Positions 35,589-46,884 of a DNA stretch of 64,000 bases are shown piece by piece (position 1 is the stretch's first letter; each line of letters opens with the position of its first letter). A model generated the notes under the pieces. It was given only the letters and a program-made list of their open reading frames with translations. It made no database searches and was not told the DNA's origin. The DNA comes from Ralstonia sp. UNC404CL21Col (GTDB taxonomy: Bacteria > Pseudomonadota > Gammaproteobacteria > Burkholderiales > Burkholderiaceae): positions 1 to 64,000 of the forward strand of contig NZ_JIBE01000008.1 in NCBI RefSeq assembly GCF_000620465.1. Reading direction: 5' to 3'. A program made the position numbers and the translations under genes.

Positions 35589-36580
35589 CGACCGGTCCGT
35601 TTGTTCCAAATCCGACGATCGATCCCAAGTCCCTCGGCAAGGTCGGCGTGCTCATGGGTGGCCGGTCCGCCGAGCGCGAGATCTCGCTGATGTCCGGCAA
35701 CGGCGTGCTGGCTGCGCTGCGCGCGCGCGGCGTCGATGCGCATCCGTTTGACCCGGGCCTGCAGGCCGTGGCGGATCTCGCCAAGCAAGGCTTCGACCGC
35801 GTGGTGATCTCGCTGCACGGCCGCTTTGGCGAAGACGGCACGATCCAGGGCCTGCTCGAGCAATTCGGTATTCCGTACACGGGCAGCGGCGTACTCGCGT
35901 CTGCGCTGGCGATGGACAAGGAAGCCACCAAGCGCCAATGGCAGACCCATGGCCTGCCCACGCCCGATTTCGTGATGTTGCACGCCGGCGCCGACTGGCA
36001 AGCCGTGGCCGACCGCCTGGGCCTGCCGCTGATCGTCAAGCCCGCGCGCGAAGGTTCGTCGATCGGTCTCACTAAGGTCACGAGCGTCGCCGAGCTGCCC
36101 GCCGCCTACGAAAAGGCCGCGCGCCTGGACCGCGATGTGATGGCCGAGCAGTTCATCGAAGGCGACGAGCTGACCTGCCCGATCATCGGCGAAGGCGAAA
36201 GCGCAACCGCGCTGCCGCTCATCCGCATCGTCGCGCCGCAGGCCAACTACGACTACCAGAACAAGTACTTCACCGACGACACGCGCTACGAATGCCCGGC
36301 ACCGATTCCCGCCGATGTGGCCGCGCGCGTCCAGGCGCTGGTGGTGCAGGCATATCGCGGGCTGGGCTGCCGTGGCTGGGGCCGCGCCGACATCATGCTG
36401 CGCAAGTCCGACAACGCGCCGTTCCTGCTGGAGATGAACACGTCGCCGGGCATGACCGGCCATTCGCTGGTGCCAATGGGCGCGCGCGCCGCCGGCATCA
36501 GTTATGAAGATTTCGTGCTGCAACTGGCGGCGAGTGCGTCGCTGGAGCTGCACGCGAGCACCGACTGGAAACCCGAATAA
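35585..36580 (+). CDS. ddl: D-alanine-D-alanine ligase
   Basis: 331 aa ATP-grasp enzyme making the D-Ala-D-Ala dipeptide for MurF; the target of cycloserine. [19 protein letters not shown] at the N terminus, [12 protein letters not shown] in the ATP-binding region and [14 protein letters not shown] at the C terminus are diagnostic. It is the DdlB-type gene that belongs to the dcw cluster. The gap to ftsQ is 37 bp. Confidence 0.97.
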   Translation: MTTGPFVPNPTIDPKSLGKVGVLMGGRSAEREISLMSGNGVLAALRARGVDAHPFDPGLQAVADLAKQGFDRVVISLHGRFGEDGTIQGLLEQFGIPYTGSGVLASALAMDKEATKRQWQTHGLPTPDFVMLHAGADWQAVADRLGLPLIVKPAREGSSIGLTKVTSVAELPAAYEKAARLDRDVMAEQFIEGDELTCPIIGEGESATALPLIRIVAPQANYDYQNKYFTDDTRYECPAPIPADVAARVQALVVQAYRGLGCRGWGRADIMLRKSDNAPFLLEMNTSPGMTGHSLVPMGARAAGISYEDFVLQLAASASLELHASTDWKPE

Positions 36581-36617
36581 TCGACGCAACGTCAGCGAAA
36601 CCGGACAACACAACGTT

Positions 36618-37529
36618 ATGTGGCACAACACCCGTCTCCTCAACGCCGTCGCGAGTGCGCTGTATGCGCTGCTCGCGCTCGGCGCGTTGGGCGTTGGGGC
36701 GGTCTGGTTGATGCAGCGACCGATGTTTCAGCTGCAGCAGGTGCGGGTGATGCCGATGGCCGGCAGCGAGTTGCGCCACGTGAATGTGCCCAGTCTGCGC
36801 GCCAATGCGCTGCCCAAGCTGCGCGGCAATTTCTTCTCGCTGAATCTGGATGAGGCACGGGCCGCGTTCGAATCGGTGCCGTGGGTGCGGCGTGCAAGCG
36901 TGCGCCGCGTGTGGCCGAACGGGCTGCTGGTGGAAGTGCAGGAACACGAGGCGCTCGGCACCTGGGGCGGCAACGAGTCCGGGAAGCTGGTCAACACGTA
37001 TGGCGAAGTGTTCGTCGCCAACCTGGCCGAAGCCGAGGACGACACGGATCTGGTGGCGCTGGCCGGCCCCGAAGGTACCGAACAGGACGTGGTCGACAAG
37101 CTGGAAACCATGACCGAGTGGTTCAAGCCGATGAACGTCGAGCCGCTGAGCGTCACGCTGACCGACCGCTACGCATGGCGCGCGCGGTTGTCCAACGGCA
37201 CGGTCATCGAGCTGGGCCGCGAACTGAATGACGATGACCGCGCCGCGCTGGCCGCGCGTGCCCGCCGCTTTGTGCGTGCGTGGCCGGACGTGACCAAGCG
37301 TTGGGGCGGTCAGATTGAATACGCCGATCTGCGGTATCCCAACGGATTCGCAGTTCGTGCGGCGGGTGTGCGCTTCCTGACCGATGCGCAGGCTGCGGTG
37401 CTGGCCAAGGGGGGCAAGCTGCCCGGCACCGCGAATGGCACCAGCGGTGCTGCAAAGCCGAAAGCCACGCTGGGGGGTAAGCCGGCGGCCAACAACAAAG
37501 CAACGCGAAGCACAGAGAAAACGCGATGA
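36618..37529 (+). CDS. ftsQ: cell division protein FtsQ
   Basis: 303 aa bitopic membrane protein. One transmembrane helix (about 9-34), then the POTRA domain (FQLQQVRVMPMAGSELRHV) and the FtsQ beta domain (VPWVRRASVRRVWPNGLLVE). It holds FtsL and FtsB in the divisome. The last 40 residues form a Gly/Ala/Lys/Thr-rich tail (KPKATLGGKPAANNKATRST) that looks disordered and is not part of the usual fold. ATG at 36618 preferred over an open frame to 36504 that lies in ddl; overlaps ftsA by four bases. Confidence 0.95.
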   Translation: MWHNTRLLNAVASALYALLALGALGVGAVWLMQRPMFQLQQVRVMPMAGSELRHVNVPSLRANALPKLRGNFFSLNLDEARAAFESVPWVRRASVRRVWPNGLLVEVQEHEALGTWGGNESGKLVNTYGEVFVANLAEAEDDTDLVALAGPEGTEQDVVDKLETMTEWFKPMNVEPLSVTLTDRYAWRARLSNGTVIELGRELNDDDRAALAARARRFVRAWPDVTKRWGGQIEYADLRYPNGFAVRAAGVRFLTDAQAAVLAKGGKLPGTANGTSGAAKPKATLGGKPAANNKATRSTEKTR

Positions 37530-38758
37530 GCAAGGAATACAAGGATCTTCTGGTCGGGCTGGATATCGGCACCTCCAAGGTGGTGGCGGTGGTGGCCGAG
37601 CTGCGTCCTGACGGCGCCTACGAGGTCATCGGCATGGGCCAGACCGAATCGAAGGGGCTCAAGAAGGGCGTGGTCGTCAACATCGAGGCGACCGTCCAGT
37701 CGATCCAGAAGGCGCTCGAAGAAGCGGAGCTGATGGCCGACTGCAAGATCGGCGAGGTCTTCACGGGCATCGCCGGCAGCCATATCCGCAGCTTCAACTC
37801 GAGCGGCATGGTGGCGATCAAGGACAAGGAAGTCACCTCCACCGATGTGGCCCGCGTGATCGAGACCGCCAAGGCCGTCAACATCCCGACCGACCAGCAG
37901 ATTCTGCACATCCTCACGCAGGAATTCATCATCGACGGCCAGGAAGACGTGCGCGAGCCGATCGGCATGAGCGGCATCCGGCTCGAGGTGAAGGTGCACA
38001 TCGTGACTGGCGCGGTGAGCGCGGCACAGAACATCGTGAAGTGCGTGCGACGTTGCGGGCTCGAAGTGCACGACCTGATTCTGCAGCCGCTCGCCTCGAG
38101 CCTCGCCGTGCTGACCGAAGACGAAAAGGAACTCGGCGTCGTGCTGGTCGACATCGGCAGCGGCACGACCGACATCGCGATCTTCAGCGAAGGCGCGATC
38201 CGCCACACGGCCGTGATCCCCATCGCCGGCGACCAGATCACCAACGACATCGCCATGGCCCTGCGCACGCCAACGCCGGACGCCGAGGACATCAAGATCC
38301 AGTACGGCATCGCCAAGCAGGTATTGGCCGATCCGGACGAGATGATCGATGTGCCGGGCGTCGGCGACCGCGGCCCGCGCACGTTGAGCCGCCAGGCGCT
38401 GGCTGCCGTGATCGAGCCGCGCGTGGAAGAGCTGTTCTCGCTCGTGCATCAGGTGGTGCGCGAATCCGGTTACGAGGAACTGCTCTCCAGCGGCGTGGTC
38501 CTGACTGGCGGTACGGCAATGATGCCCGGCATGGTCGAGCTGGGCGAAGACATGTTCTTGAAGCCCGTGCGCGTGGGCGTGCCGGAGTACCGCGGCAATC
38601 TGCACGAGGTGGTGAAGAGCCCGCGCTACGCCACGGTGATGGGCTTGCTGCAAGAGGGTCGCGTGCAGCGTGTGCGCGGGCGCAAGGTCGTGGTGCAGTC
38701 CGGTTCGGCCAAGCAGATCTGGACGCGCATGAAGGAATGGTTCATCGGCAACTTCTGA
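37526..38758 (+). CDS. ftsA: cell division protein FtsA
   Basis: 410 aa actin-like ATPase that tethers FtsZ to the membrane. The phosphate-1 loop VGLDIGTSKVVAVVAEL, the SHS2 (1C) domain (TGIAGSHIRSFNSSG), phosphate-2 LVDIGSGTTDIAIF and adenosine motif GVVLTGGTAMMPGM are visible. The C-terminal amphipathic helix KQIWTRMKEWFIGNF is the membrane anchor. The gap to ftsZ (137 bp) is by far the largest within the operon. Confidence 0.97.
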   Translation: MSKEYKDLLVGLDIGTSKVVAVVAELRPDGAYEVIGMGQTESKGLKKGVVVNIEATVQSIQKALEEAELMADCKIGEVFTGIAGSHIRSFNSSGMVAIKDKEVTSTDVARVIETAKAVNIPTDQQILHILTQEFIIDGQEDVREPIGMSGIRLEVKVHIVTGAVSAAQNIVKCVRRCGLEVHDLILQPLASSLAVLTEDEKELGVVLVDIGSGTTDIAIFSEGAIRHTAVIPIAGDQITNDIAMALRTPTPDAEDIKIQYGIAKQVLADPDEMIDVPGVGDRGPRTLSRQALAAVIEPRVEELFSLVHQVVRESGYEELLSSGVVLTGGTAMMPGMVELGEDMFLKPVRVGVPEYRGNLHEVVKSPRYATVMGLLQEGRVQRVRGRKVVVQSGSAKQIWTRMKEWFIGNF

Positions 38759-38785
38759 GCACGTCAGTGCCGGGTGTTGGCGATG

Positions 38786-38803
38786 TGCTCCCTGGGGGGA
38801 GCA
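38786..38803 (+). terminator. hairpin between ftsA and ftsZ
   Basis: Stem TGCTCCC (38786-38792) with GGGAGCA (38797-38803) and a TGGG loop, followed by a T-rich but interrupted run (AGTTGAGTTTCTTGTTTTG). It could be a weak or conditional terminator that sets the ratio of ftsZ to upstream genes, or an mRNA processing site. No clear ftsZ promoter is seen after it. Confidence 0.45.
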
Positions 38804-38895
38804 AGTTGAGTTTCTTGTTTTGATGTTTTTTGTTCAGGAACCAGGAGTTGCGGCGGGGAGGCTGCATCGTCTGGGACTGATCACTTCTGGAGGCA

Positions 38896-40098
38896 ATGAT
38901 GGACTTCGACATGATTGAAACGGAAATGCAGGACGGCACCATCATCAAGGTGGTCGGCGTCGGCGGCGCGGGCGGGAATGCCGTGCAGCACATGATCAAC
39001 CGCGGCGTGCAAGGCGTGGAATTCATCTGCATGAACACCGATGCGCAGGCGCTCAAGCGCTCGACCGCATCGCGCGTGCTGCAGCTCGGCAGCACCGGCC
39101 TGGGCGCTGGGGCCAAGCCGGAAGTGGGCAAGCACTGCGCAGAGGAAGCCCGTGAGCAGATCGCCGACGCACTGCGCGGCGCGCACATGGTCTTCATCAC
39201 CGCCGGCATGGGCGGCGGGACGGGCACGGGCGCAGCGCCGGTGGTCGCACAGGTCGCCAAGGAAATGGGCATCCTGACCGTGGGCGTGGTCTCCAAGCCG
39301 TTCGACTTCGAAGGCGCACGCCGCTCGAAGGTGGGGGAGCACGGCGCCAACGACCTCGAAGGCAACGTCGATTCGCTGATCGTCGTGCTCAACGAAAAGC
39401 TCTTCGAAGTCATGGGCGACGACGCCGAGATGGACAAGTGCTTCCAGTGCGCCGACGACGTGCTGCACAACGCGGTCGCCGGCATTGCGGAAATCATCAA
39501 CGTCGACGGTCTGGTGAACGTCGACTTTGAAGACGTGAAGACCGTGATGGGCGAACAGGGCAAGGCGATGATGGGCACGGCCACCGTGTCCGGCGTCGAC
39601 CGTGCGCGTCTGGCGGCTGAGCAAGCCGTTGCGAGCCCGCTGCTGGAAGGTGTGGACCTGTCGGGCGCGCGTGGCGTGCTGGTCAACATCACGGCCAGCC
39701 GCTCGCTCAAGCTGTCCGAGACCAAGGAAGTGATGAACACCATCCGCAGCTATGCCGCGGAAGATGCCACCGTCATCTTCGGTACGGTCTACGACGACGC
39801 CATGGGCGACGCACTGCGCGTGACCGTGGTTGCCACGGGTCTGGGCCGCGCTGCTCGCAACAAGCAACAACAGCCGCAGACGATGACGCTGCTGAAGACC
39901 GGCACCGACAACCAGCCGGTGGCGTTCGGCGGTGGCGCCGGTCACTCGGTGGCAGTCGCACCGGACTACAGCAATTTCGACACCCCGGCCGTGTGGCGCA
40001 GCTCGCGCGAGTCGGCATCGGCTCACGTGGCAGCACTGCAAGAGAAGGGCGTCGACACGTACGACATTCCGGCATTCCTGCGCAAGCAGGCGGACTGA
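38896..40098 (+). CDS. ftsZ: cell division GTPase FtsZ
   Basis: 400 aa tubulin homologue that forms the Z ring. The G-box GGGTGTG (106-112), KVVGVGGAGGNAV near the N terminus and the T7 loop NVDFEDVKTVM are intact. The C-terminal linker ends in DIPAFLRKQAD, the conserved peptide that binds FtsA, ZipA and ZapD (zapD is in this window). The ATGs at 38896 and 38899 are adjacent; TCTGGAGG supports either. Last gene of the dcw operon, before a strong terminator. Confidence 0.97.
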   Translation: MMDFDMIETEMQDGTIIKVVGVGGAGGNAVQHMINRGVQGVEFICMNTDAQALKRSTASRVLQLGSTGLGAGAKPEVGKHCAEEAREQIADALRGAHMVFITAGMGGGTGTGAAPVVAQVAKEMGILTVGVVSKPFDFEGARRSKVGEHGANDLEGNVDSLIVVLNEKLFEVMGDDAEMDKCFQCADDVLHNAVAGIAEIINVDGLVNVDFEDVKTVMGEQGKAMMGTATVSGVDRARLAAEQAVASPLLEGVDLSGARGVLVNITASRSLKLSETKEVMNTIRSYAAEDATVIFGTVYDDAMGDALRVTVVATGLGRAARNKQQQPQTMTLLKTGTDNQPVAFGGGAGHSVAVAPDYSNFDTPAVWRSSRESASAHVAALQEKGVDTYDIPAFLRKQAD

Positions 40099-40378
40099 TC
40101 GGGCCCGCGTTGGTTCGATAGCGCTCGCGCACGTCCGACTGCCTGCGGCGCCGCACGCCGCGCGCGATTCACGGCTCCCCTCCCGTGATCGCCGTTGTGT
40201 GATGGCCGGCCGCTCGTCAGTCGACAGCGTTCGACGAACCGGACACAGTCGTTGCCGCCGGGCAGGTTGGCCTCTGGCCGCCTCCCCGGAAGGGTTCACC
40301 CCGCCCGGCGGGTGTGTCCGTTCGTTGTGCCGCGCGCGCTGCGTTCCGAGCCAAGCGGCCTGATGATGTTGTCTCCCA
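40099..40378. other. 280-bp non-coding stretch after ftsZ
   Basis: Between the ftsZ stop and the operon terminator no reading frame has the codon pattern of its neighbours. I see no tRNA or recognisable RNA. It may simply be the 3' untranslated region of the ftsZ transcript. Confidence 0.5.
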
Positions 40379-40420
40379 AGACCGCCCGCGTGATTCGTTC
40401 ACGCGGGCGGTCTCGTTTTA
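40379..40420 (+). terminator. dcw operon terminator
   Basis: Perfect 14-bp stem AGACCGCCCGCGTG (40379-40392) with CACGCGGGCGGTCT (40400-40413) and a 7-nt loop, followed by CGTTTTA. It lies 280 bases after ftsZ and is the first strong intrinsic terminator since mraZ. Confidence 0.9.
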
Positions 40421-40489
40421 CGAACCGGCTGCGCGGTCGCTCGGCAGGTTCTATGATCGCGATATCCACGCAACCGCTTCCTGACGATC

Positions 40490-40990
40490 ATGATCCAGCC
40501 TGGTCAACCGCTTCCCGACGCGACGCTCTACGAGTTCTTTGAAGTGGAAAAGGACGGCTGCGCGCTCGGCCCCAACGCTTTCTCCGTGCGGCATCTGGCC
40601 GAGGGCAAGACGATCGTCATCTTCGGGCTGCCCGGTGCGTTTACGCCGACGTGCTCCGCTCGGCATGTGCCGGGCTACCTGGCCAACTTCGATGCACTGC
40701 GCGCCAAGGGTGTCGACGAGATCTGGTGTGTGTCCGTCAACGACGCCTTTGTGATGGGCGCCTGGGCCCGCACGCAGGGCACCGACGACAAGATCCGCAT
40801 GCTCGGCGACGGCAGTGCAGAGTTCACCAGCAAACTCGGACTCGACCAGGATCTGTCGAAGCGCGGCATGGGCGTGCGTTCACAGCGCTATGCGATGGTC
40901 GTGAAGGACGGTGTGGTAACAGCGCTACAGGTGGAAGCGCCCGGACAGTTCGCCGTCAGCAGTGCTGAATCGATTCTCGCGATACTCTGA
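40490..40990 (+). CDS. peroxiredoxin, Prx5/AhpE-like
   Basis: 166 aa. Thiol peroxidase that reduces hydrogen peroxide and organic peroxides in the cytoplasm. The motif PGAFTPTCSARHVPGY carries the peroxidatic Cys55 and catalytic Thr52 and is typical of the Prx5 subfamily. GMGVRSQRYAMVVKDGVV is the C-terminal Prx5 signature. Cys24 and Cys79 are further cysteines that could act as resolving residues. TATGAT at 40452-40457 may be its -10. No glutaredoxin domain is fused. Confidence 0.92.
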   Translation: MIQPGQPLPDATLYEFFEVEKDGCALGPNAFSVRHLAEGKTIVIFGLPGAFTPTCSARHVPGYLANFDALRAKGVDEIWCVSVNDAFVMGAWARTQGTDDKIRMLGDGSAEFTSKLGLDQDLSKRGMGVRSQRYAMVVKDGVVTALQVEAPGQFAVSSAESILAIL

Positions 40991-41135
40991 CGCCACGTCG
41001 CGCCCCCCCCTGAATGGCGGAGTAGCGCCGTCATCCCGCCCGGCTTCAAGGCTGAGGCGACCGTGGCGCCGAATCTGCGTGCACTAATGTTGAGTCAATT
41101 CTGTGCACCCCTAACATCCCGATACAAAAGTCGTT

Positions 41136-41165
41136 TTGAAGGCAGGGATGTGAAAATGGTATGCT
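41136..41165 (+). promoter_or_regulatory. lpxC promoter
   Basis: TTGAAG (41136-41141), an 18-bp spacer and TATGCT (41160-41165). The start point near 41172 leaves a leader of about 63 bases that contains the dyad 41178-41194. Confidence 0.55.
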
Positions 41166-41177
41166 TAGGGTTATCAC

Positions 41178-41194
41178 CTATGCGGACCGCATAG
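41178..41194. promoter_or_regulatory. 17-bp palindrome in the lpxC leader
   Basis: CTATGCGG and CCGCATAG flank a single central A, a perfect 8-bp-arm dyad just downstream of the predicted transcription start. In DNA it would suit a repressor site; in RNA it could fold with a 6-bp stem and 5-nt loop. No matching regulator is known to me. Confidence 0.5.
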
Positions 41195-41234
41195 ATAAAA
41201 ACAATCGCACAAATTTCGTGAGTTGAGGGCGGCC

Positions 41235-42152
41235 ATGTTGAAACAACGCACCATCAAGTCCCTCGTCAAGACCGTCGGCATCGGGTTGCACTCGGGCCGC
41301 AAGGTGACGTTGACGTTGCGCCCGGCAGCCGCAGGCACCGGCATCGTCTTCACGCGCGTTGACCTCGACCCGGCCGTCGAGATTCCCGCCACCGCCAGCG
41401 CCATCGGCGATACCCGCCTGGCGTCCGTGCTGCAAAAGGACGGCGCCCGCGTGTCCACCGTTGAACATTTGATGTCCGCTTGCGCCGGCCTGGGCATCGA
41501 CAATCTGTATGTCGACGTCGACGCCGAAGAAATCCCCATCATGGACGGCAGCGCGGCCTCGTTCGTGTTTCTGCTGCAATCGGCGGGTATCGAAGAGCAG
41601 GGCGCGGCCAAGCGGTTCATCCGCGTGACGAAGCCGGTGGAAATCCGCGAGGGCGACAAGCTTGCCCGACTCGACCCTTACTTCGGCTTCAAGCTGTCGT
41701 TCACGATCGAATTCCGCCACCCGGCCGTCGACAAGACCGGCCAGACGTTCGAGATCGACTTTGCCGACACGAGCTACACGCGCGAAATCGCCCGCGCCCG
41801 TACGTTCGGTTTCGCACACGAAGTCGAGATGCTGCGCGAGGTCGGCCTGGCGCGCGGCGGCAGCCTCGACAACGCCATCGTGCTCGATGAGCACCGCATG
41901 CTGAACAACGACGAACTGCGCTACGGCGATGAGTTCGTACGCCACAAAATCCTCGACGCGATTGGCGACCTGTATGTGGTGGGCCATCCGTTGATTGCCG
42001 CATACACCGCGCACAAGTCCGGTCATGGCCTGAACAATGCGCTGCTGCGCGCGCTGCTGGCCGACGAAACGGCTTACGAGATCGTGACGTTCGACAAGGT
42101 GGAAGAAGCGCCGCGCGCGTTCCTGCCGCAGTTGCAACCGGCATTCTCGTGA
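41235..42152 (+). CDS. lpxC: UDP-3-O-acyl-N-acetylglucosamine deacetylase
   Basis: 305 aa zinc amidase; the first committed step of lipid A synthesis. Zinc and catalytic residues lie where the family has them: His78 ([13 protein letters not shown]), His237 and Asp241 ([10 protein letters not shown]), and His264 (HKSGHGLNN). The ATG at 41235 gives the standard N terminus [20 protein letters not shown] and follows a GAGGGCGG ribosome site. The gene is separated from the dcw operon by the peroxiredoxin gene and has its own promoter and terminator. Confidence 0.97.
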   Translation: MLKQRTIKSLVKTVGIGLHSGRKVTLTLRPAAAGTGIVFTRVDLDPAVEIPATASAIGDTRLASVLQKDGARVSTVEHLMSACAGLGIDNLYVDVDAEEIPIMDGSAASFVFLLQSAGIEEQGAAKRFIRVTKPVEIREGDKLARLDPYFGFKLSFTIEFRHPAVDKTGQTFEIDFADTSYTREIARARTFGFAHEVEMLREVGLARGGSLDNAIVLDEHRMLNNDELRYGDEFVRHKILDAIGDLYVVGHPLIAAYTAHKSGHGLNNALLRALLADETAYEIVTFDKVEEAPRAFLPQLQPAFS

Positions 42153-42176
42153 TCGGCTGAGCGGTTCGTTCGTATG

Positions 42177-42204
42177 AAAAAAGCGCCCTGTGGGGCGCTT
42201 TTTA
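42177..42204. terminator. bidirectional terminator lpxC / dciA
   Basis: Stem AAGCGCCC (42181-42188) with GGGCGCTT (42193-42200), loop TGTG, with A-run before and T-run after. It ends both convergent transcripts. The dciA stop codon (42202-42204) lies within the T-run, so on that strand the hairpin starts directly after the coding region. Confidence 0.88.
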
Positions 42205-42723
42205 TTTGGGCTTGGCGGCCGGTGCAACGTGCCGCGCAATCATTTCGGCCAAGGCCTGCCGAAGCGGCGAATCGGGCAGTTCATTGGCCAGGGCCGCCAA
42301 GCTGTTGACTCCAACTGCGGTCATCTTGGCGCGTTTAGGCGGCTTTTCGGTCTCTTGTGGCCATAAACTGTCGTTGCCGCCCTGCGGTTGTACCCGTACA
42401 CGAATTGCGGTAATCTGCGATCCCCGGCGCTGCAGACGCTCCAGCAAGGTGGGTACCACCTGCCGTAAGCGCGCCGCAGCCGCACTATGTGCGGCGAGCA
42501 ACACCAGAGTCGCTTCGCGGCTGTCGCGCGCATCGTTCTTGATGCCACCGACCGCCACCCCGCCGCCCAAACCGGGCGGCAGCAGCGACAACACCTCCGC
42601 TTCCAACGTCGCCAATTGCCTGGCCGCCTGCATCAGTGGGCCGACCGAACCGGCACCCGAGAGCCAGTCCTGGACGGGTTTAGCCACAGGCGTCTTGAGA
42701 GCGGGATGAACAAAGATTCGCAT
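42202..42723 (-). CDS. dciA: DciA-like DUF721 protein (helicase loader)
   Basis: 173 aa. The DUF721 family includes DciA, the ancestral loader of replicative helicase DnaB that DnaC-type loaders replaced in enterobacteria. The visible DciA-like core is residues 1-110 (LKTPVAKPVQDWL, LRQVVPTLLERLQRRGSQ). The C-terminal third is low in recognisable features. The ATG at 42723 is the only sensible start, since the upstream open frame runs antisense through the M23 gene. Divergent from that gene with a 69-bp gap. A position next to lpxC and secA is typical of betaproteobacteria. Confidence 0.8.
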   Translation of the reverse strand: MRIFVHPALKTPVAKPVQDWLSGAGSVGPLMQAARQLATLEAEVLSLLPPGLGGGVAVGGIKNDARDSREATLVLLAAHSAAAARLRQVVPTLLERLQRRGSQITAIRVRVQPQGGNDSLWPQETEKPPKRAKMTAVGVNSLAALANELPDSPLRQALAEMIARHVAPAAKPK

Positions 42724-42792
42724 GCCGGCATTGTAGGGCGCTTCATCGCGCTTTCGTGCTGGTGGGCAGCTTTTTTGTCCGGAAAACGAGCG

Positions 42793-43755
42793 ATGCAGAT
42801 TATCCTGATTCACCCGCGCAAAGCCGGCGCGACGCATCTGTCGCGACGCGGCGTCTTCGTGGCGATCGGCGCGGCGCTGCTGGCCGTGGCGGCGTTGTCC
42901 GTCGGCGGTACGTGGCTGGCGGCCAAGCAGGGCCTGCTGCCGGGAGCAGCCGCGCCCGAAGTTGCCGGCGCGGACCAGCGTGTGACCCGCGAAAACCTCA
43001 ACCTGATGGCCGCGCGCATCGGCGAAATGCAGGCGCAGATCGCGCGCCTGGACGCGTTGGGCGCCCGGGTGTCGGGCTTGGCCGGTGTGCCGCCGCGCGA
43101 GTTCGATTTCAAGTCGCAACCAAGCCGGGGCGGCCCCGCGGGCGCGTTCTCACGGCCGATGTCGATGCCGGAAATCCAATCCGAGCTGAGTCGCCTGACG
43201 CGCTCGGCTGATCAGCGCAACGATTACCTCAGCGTGCTCGAGAGCACCCTGATGGACCGCCAGATCCACGCGAAGATGATGCCGACCGTGCGCCCGGTGG
43301 CGACGGGTTACGACTCCTCCGGTTTCGGCACGCGGATCGATCCGTTCACGGGCCGCCGCACGCAGCATGACGGCGTCGACTTTGTCGGCCCGATTGGCAC
43401 GCCGATCGTAGCGGCTGCCGGCGGCGTGGTCGTCGCCAGCGAGTTTCACCACGAATACGGCAACATGATCGATATCGATCACGGCAATGGCCTGAAGACG
43501 CGCTATGCCCACGCGTCCAAGGTTTTCGTGAAGGTCGGTGACATCGTCAAGGCGGGCGAGCGCATCGCACTGATCGGCCGCACTGGCCGCGCCACCGGCC
43601 CGCACCTGCACTTCGAGGTGCACGTCAACGACGTCCCGCAGAATCCGGTGGCCTTCCTGGAGAACGCCGGCCAGCCCAAGATGGCTGCCAACAAGGCGCC
43701 AGCGAAAGTCGCGGCGGCCGATATCGGCAAGAGCATGACTGCTGCGGGCCATTGA
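42793..43755 (+). CDS. M23-family peptidase, membrane-anchored
   Basis: 320 aa. N-terminal membrane anchor (about 19-40, GVFVAIGAALLAVAALSVGG), a periplasmic coiled-coil-like region (LMAARIGEMQAQIARLDAL), then a C-terminal LytM/M23 domain. It retains the zinc motifs HDGVDF (His and Asp) and HLHFEVH, so it should be an active peptidoglycan endopeptidase rather than a degenerate EnvC-type activator. Located directly upstream of secA. Start at 42793 gives the family-typical MQIILIHPRK. Confidence 0.87.
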   Translation: MQIILIHPRKAGATHLSRRGVFVAIGAALLAVAALSVGGTWLAAKQGLLPGAAAPEVAGADQRVTRENLNLMAARIGEMQAQIARLDALGARVSGLAGVPPREFDFKSQPSRGGPAGAFSRPMSMPEIQSELSRLTRSADQRNDYLSVLESTLMDRQIHAKMMPTVRPVATGYDSSGFGTRIDPFTGRRTQHDGVDFVGPIGTPIVAAAGGVVVASEFHHEYGNMIDIDHGNGLKTRYAHASKVFVKVGDIVKAGERIALIGRTGRATGPHLHFEVHVNDVPQNPVAFLENAGQPKMAANKAPAKVAAADIGKSMTAAGH

Positions 43756-44006
43756 ACCCGCCCGGGTTGCAATCAGGGGCGCCCGTCCCCAATTCAGCGT
43801 GAGTGTGCGCCTGCTTGGACGACGTTCCGCGCGGCCCCGAAGTGCGGCGTTCCTGCCACATCCGGCGGGCCTGCTGCCATCAAGCGGGTGTTTTGCACAT
43901 GCTAAACTCCCGCCTTTGCGCCAACCCTTTCCGGGCCGTTGTGCTGCCTGTGTTTCGCGGTCTCTCTCGACGCGCTCCCCGGGTGGCTCGCCGGCCCTAG
44001 CCATCG

Positions 44007-46811
<2,805 letters not shown>

Positions 46812-46842
46812 CGCTGCTTCGCTCCGTTTTCTGTTGATTCAC

Positions 46843-46868
46843 GATGCCCGCACTGCGGGCATCCTCAT
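46843..46868 (+). terminator. secA terminator-like hairpin
   Basis: Perfect 9-bp stem GATGCCCGC (46843-46851) with GCGGGCATC (46855-46863), ACT loop, followed by CTCATTT. The short T-run makes it a moderate terminator. It lies just before argJ, so read-through is possible. Confidence 0.65.
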
Positions 46869-46884
46869 TTGAAAGGTGTGCTCC

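Noticed and set aside
38804-38880. An ftsZ promoter in the T-rich stretch before ftsZ
   Set aside because: TTGAGT is present, but no -10 occurs at a usable distance; the T-richness is better explained by the hairpin's tail.
40099-40378. A small RNA or small protein gene between ftsZ and its terminator
   Set aside because: No frame with normal codon bias and ribosome site, and no recognisable RNA fold; it is explained as a 3' untranslated region.
43756-44006. A secM-like regulator upstream of secA
   Set aside because: The 251-bp gap has no frame with a signal peptide or arrest-like sequence, and the M23 peptidase gene occupies the upstream place.
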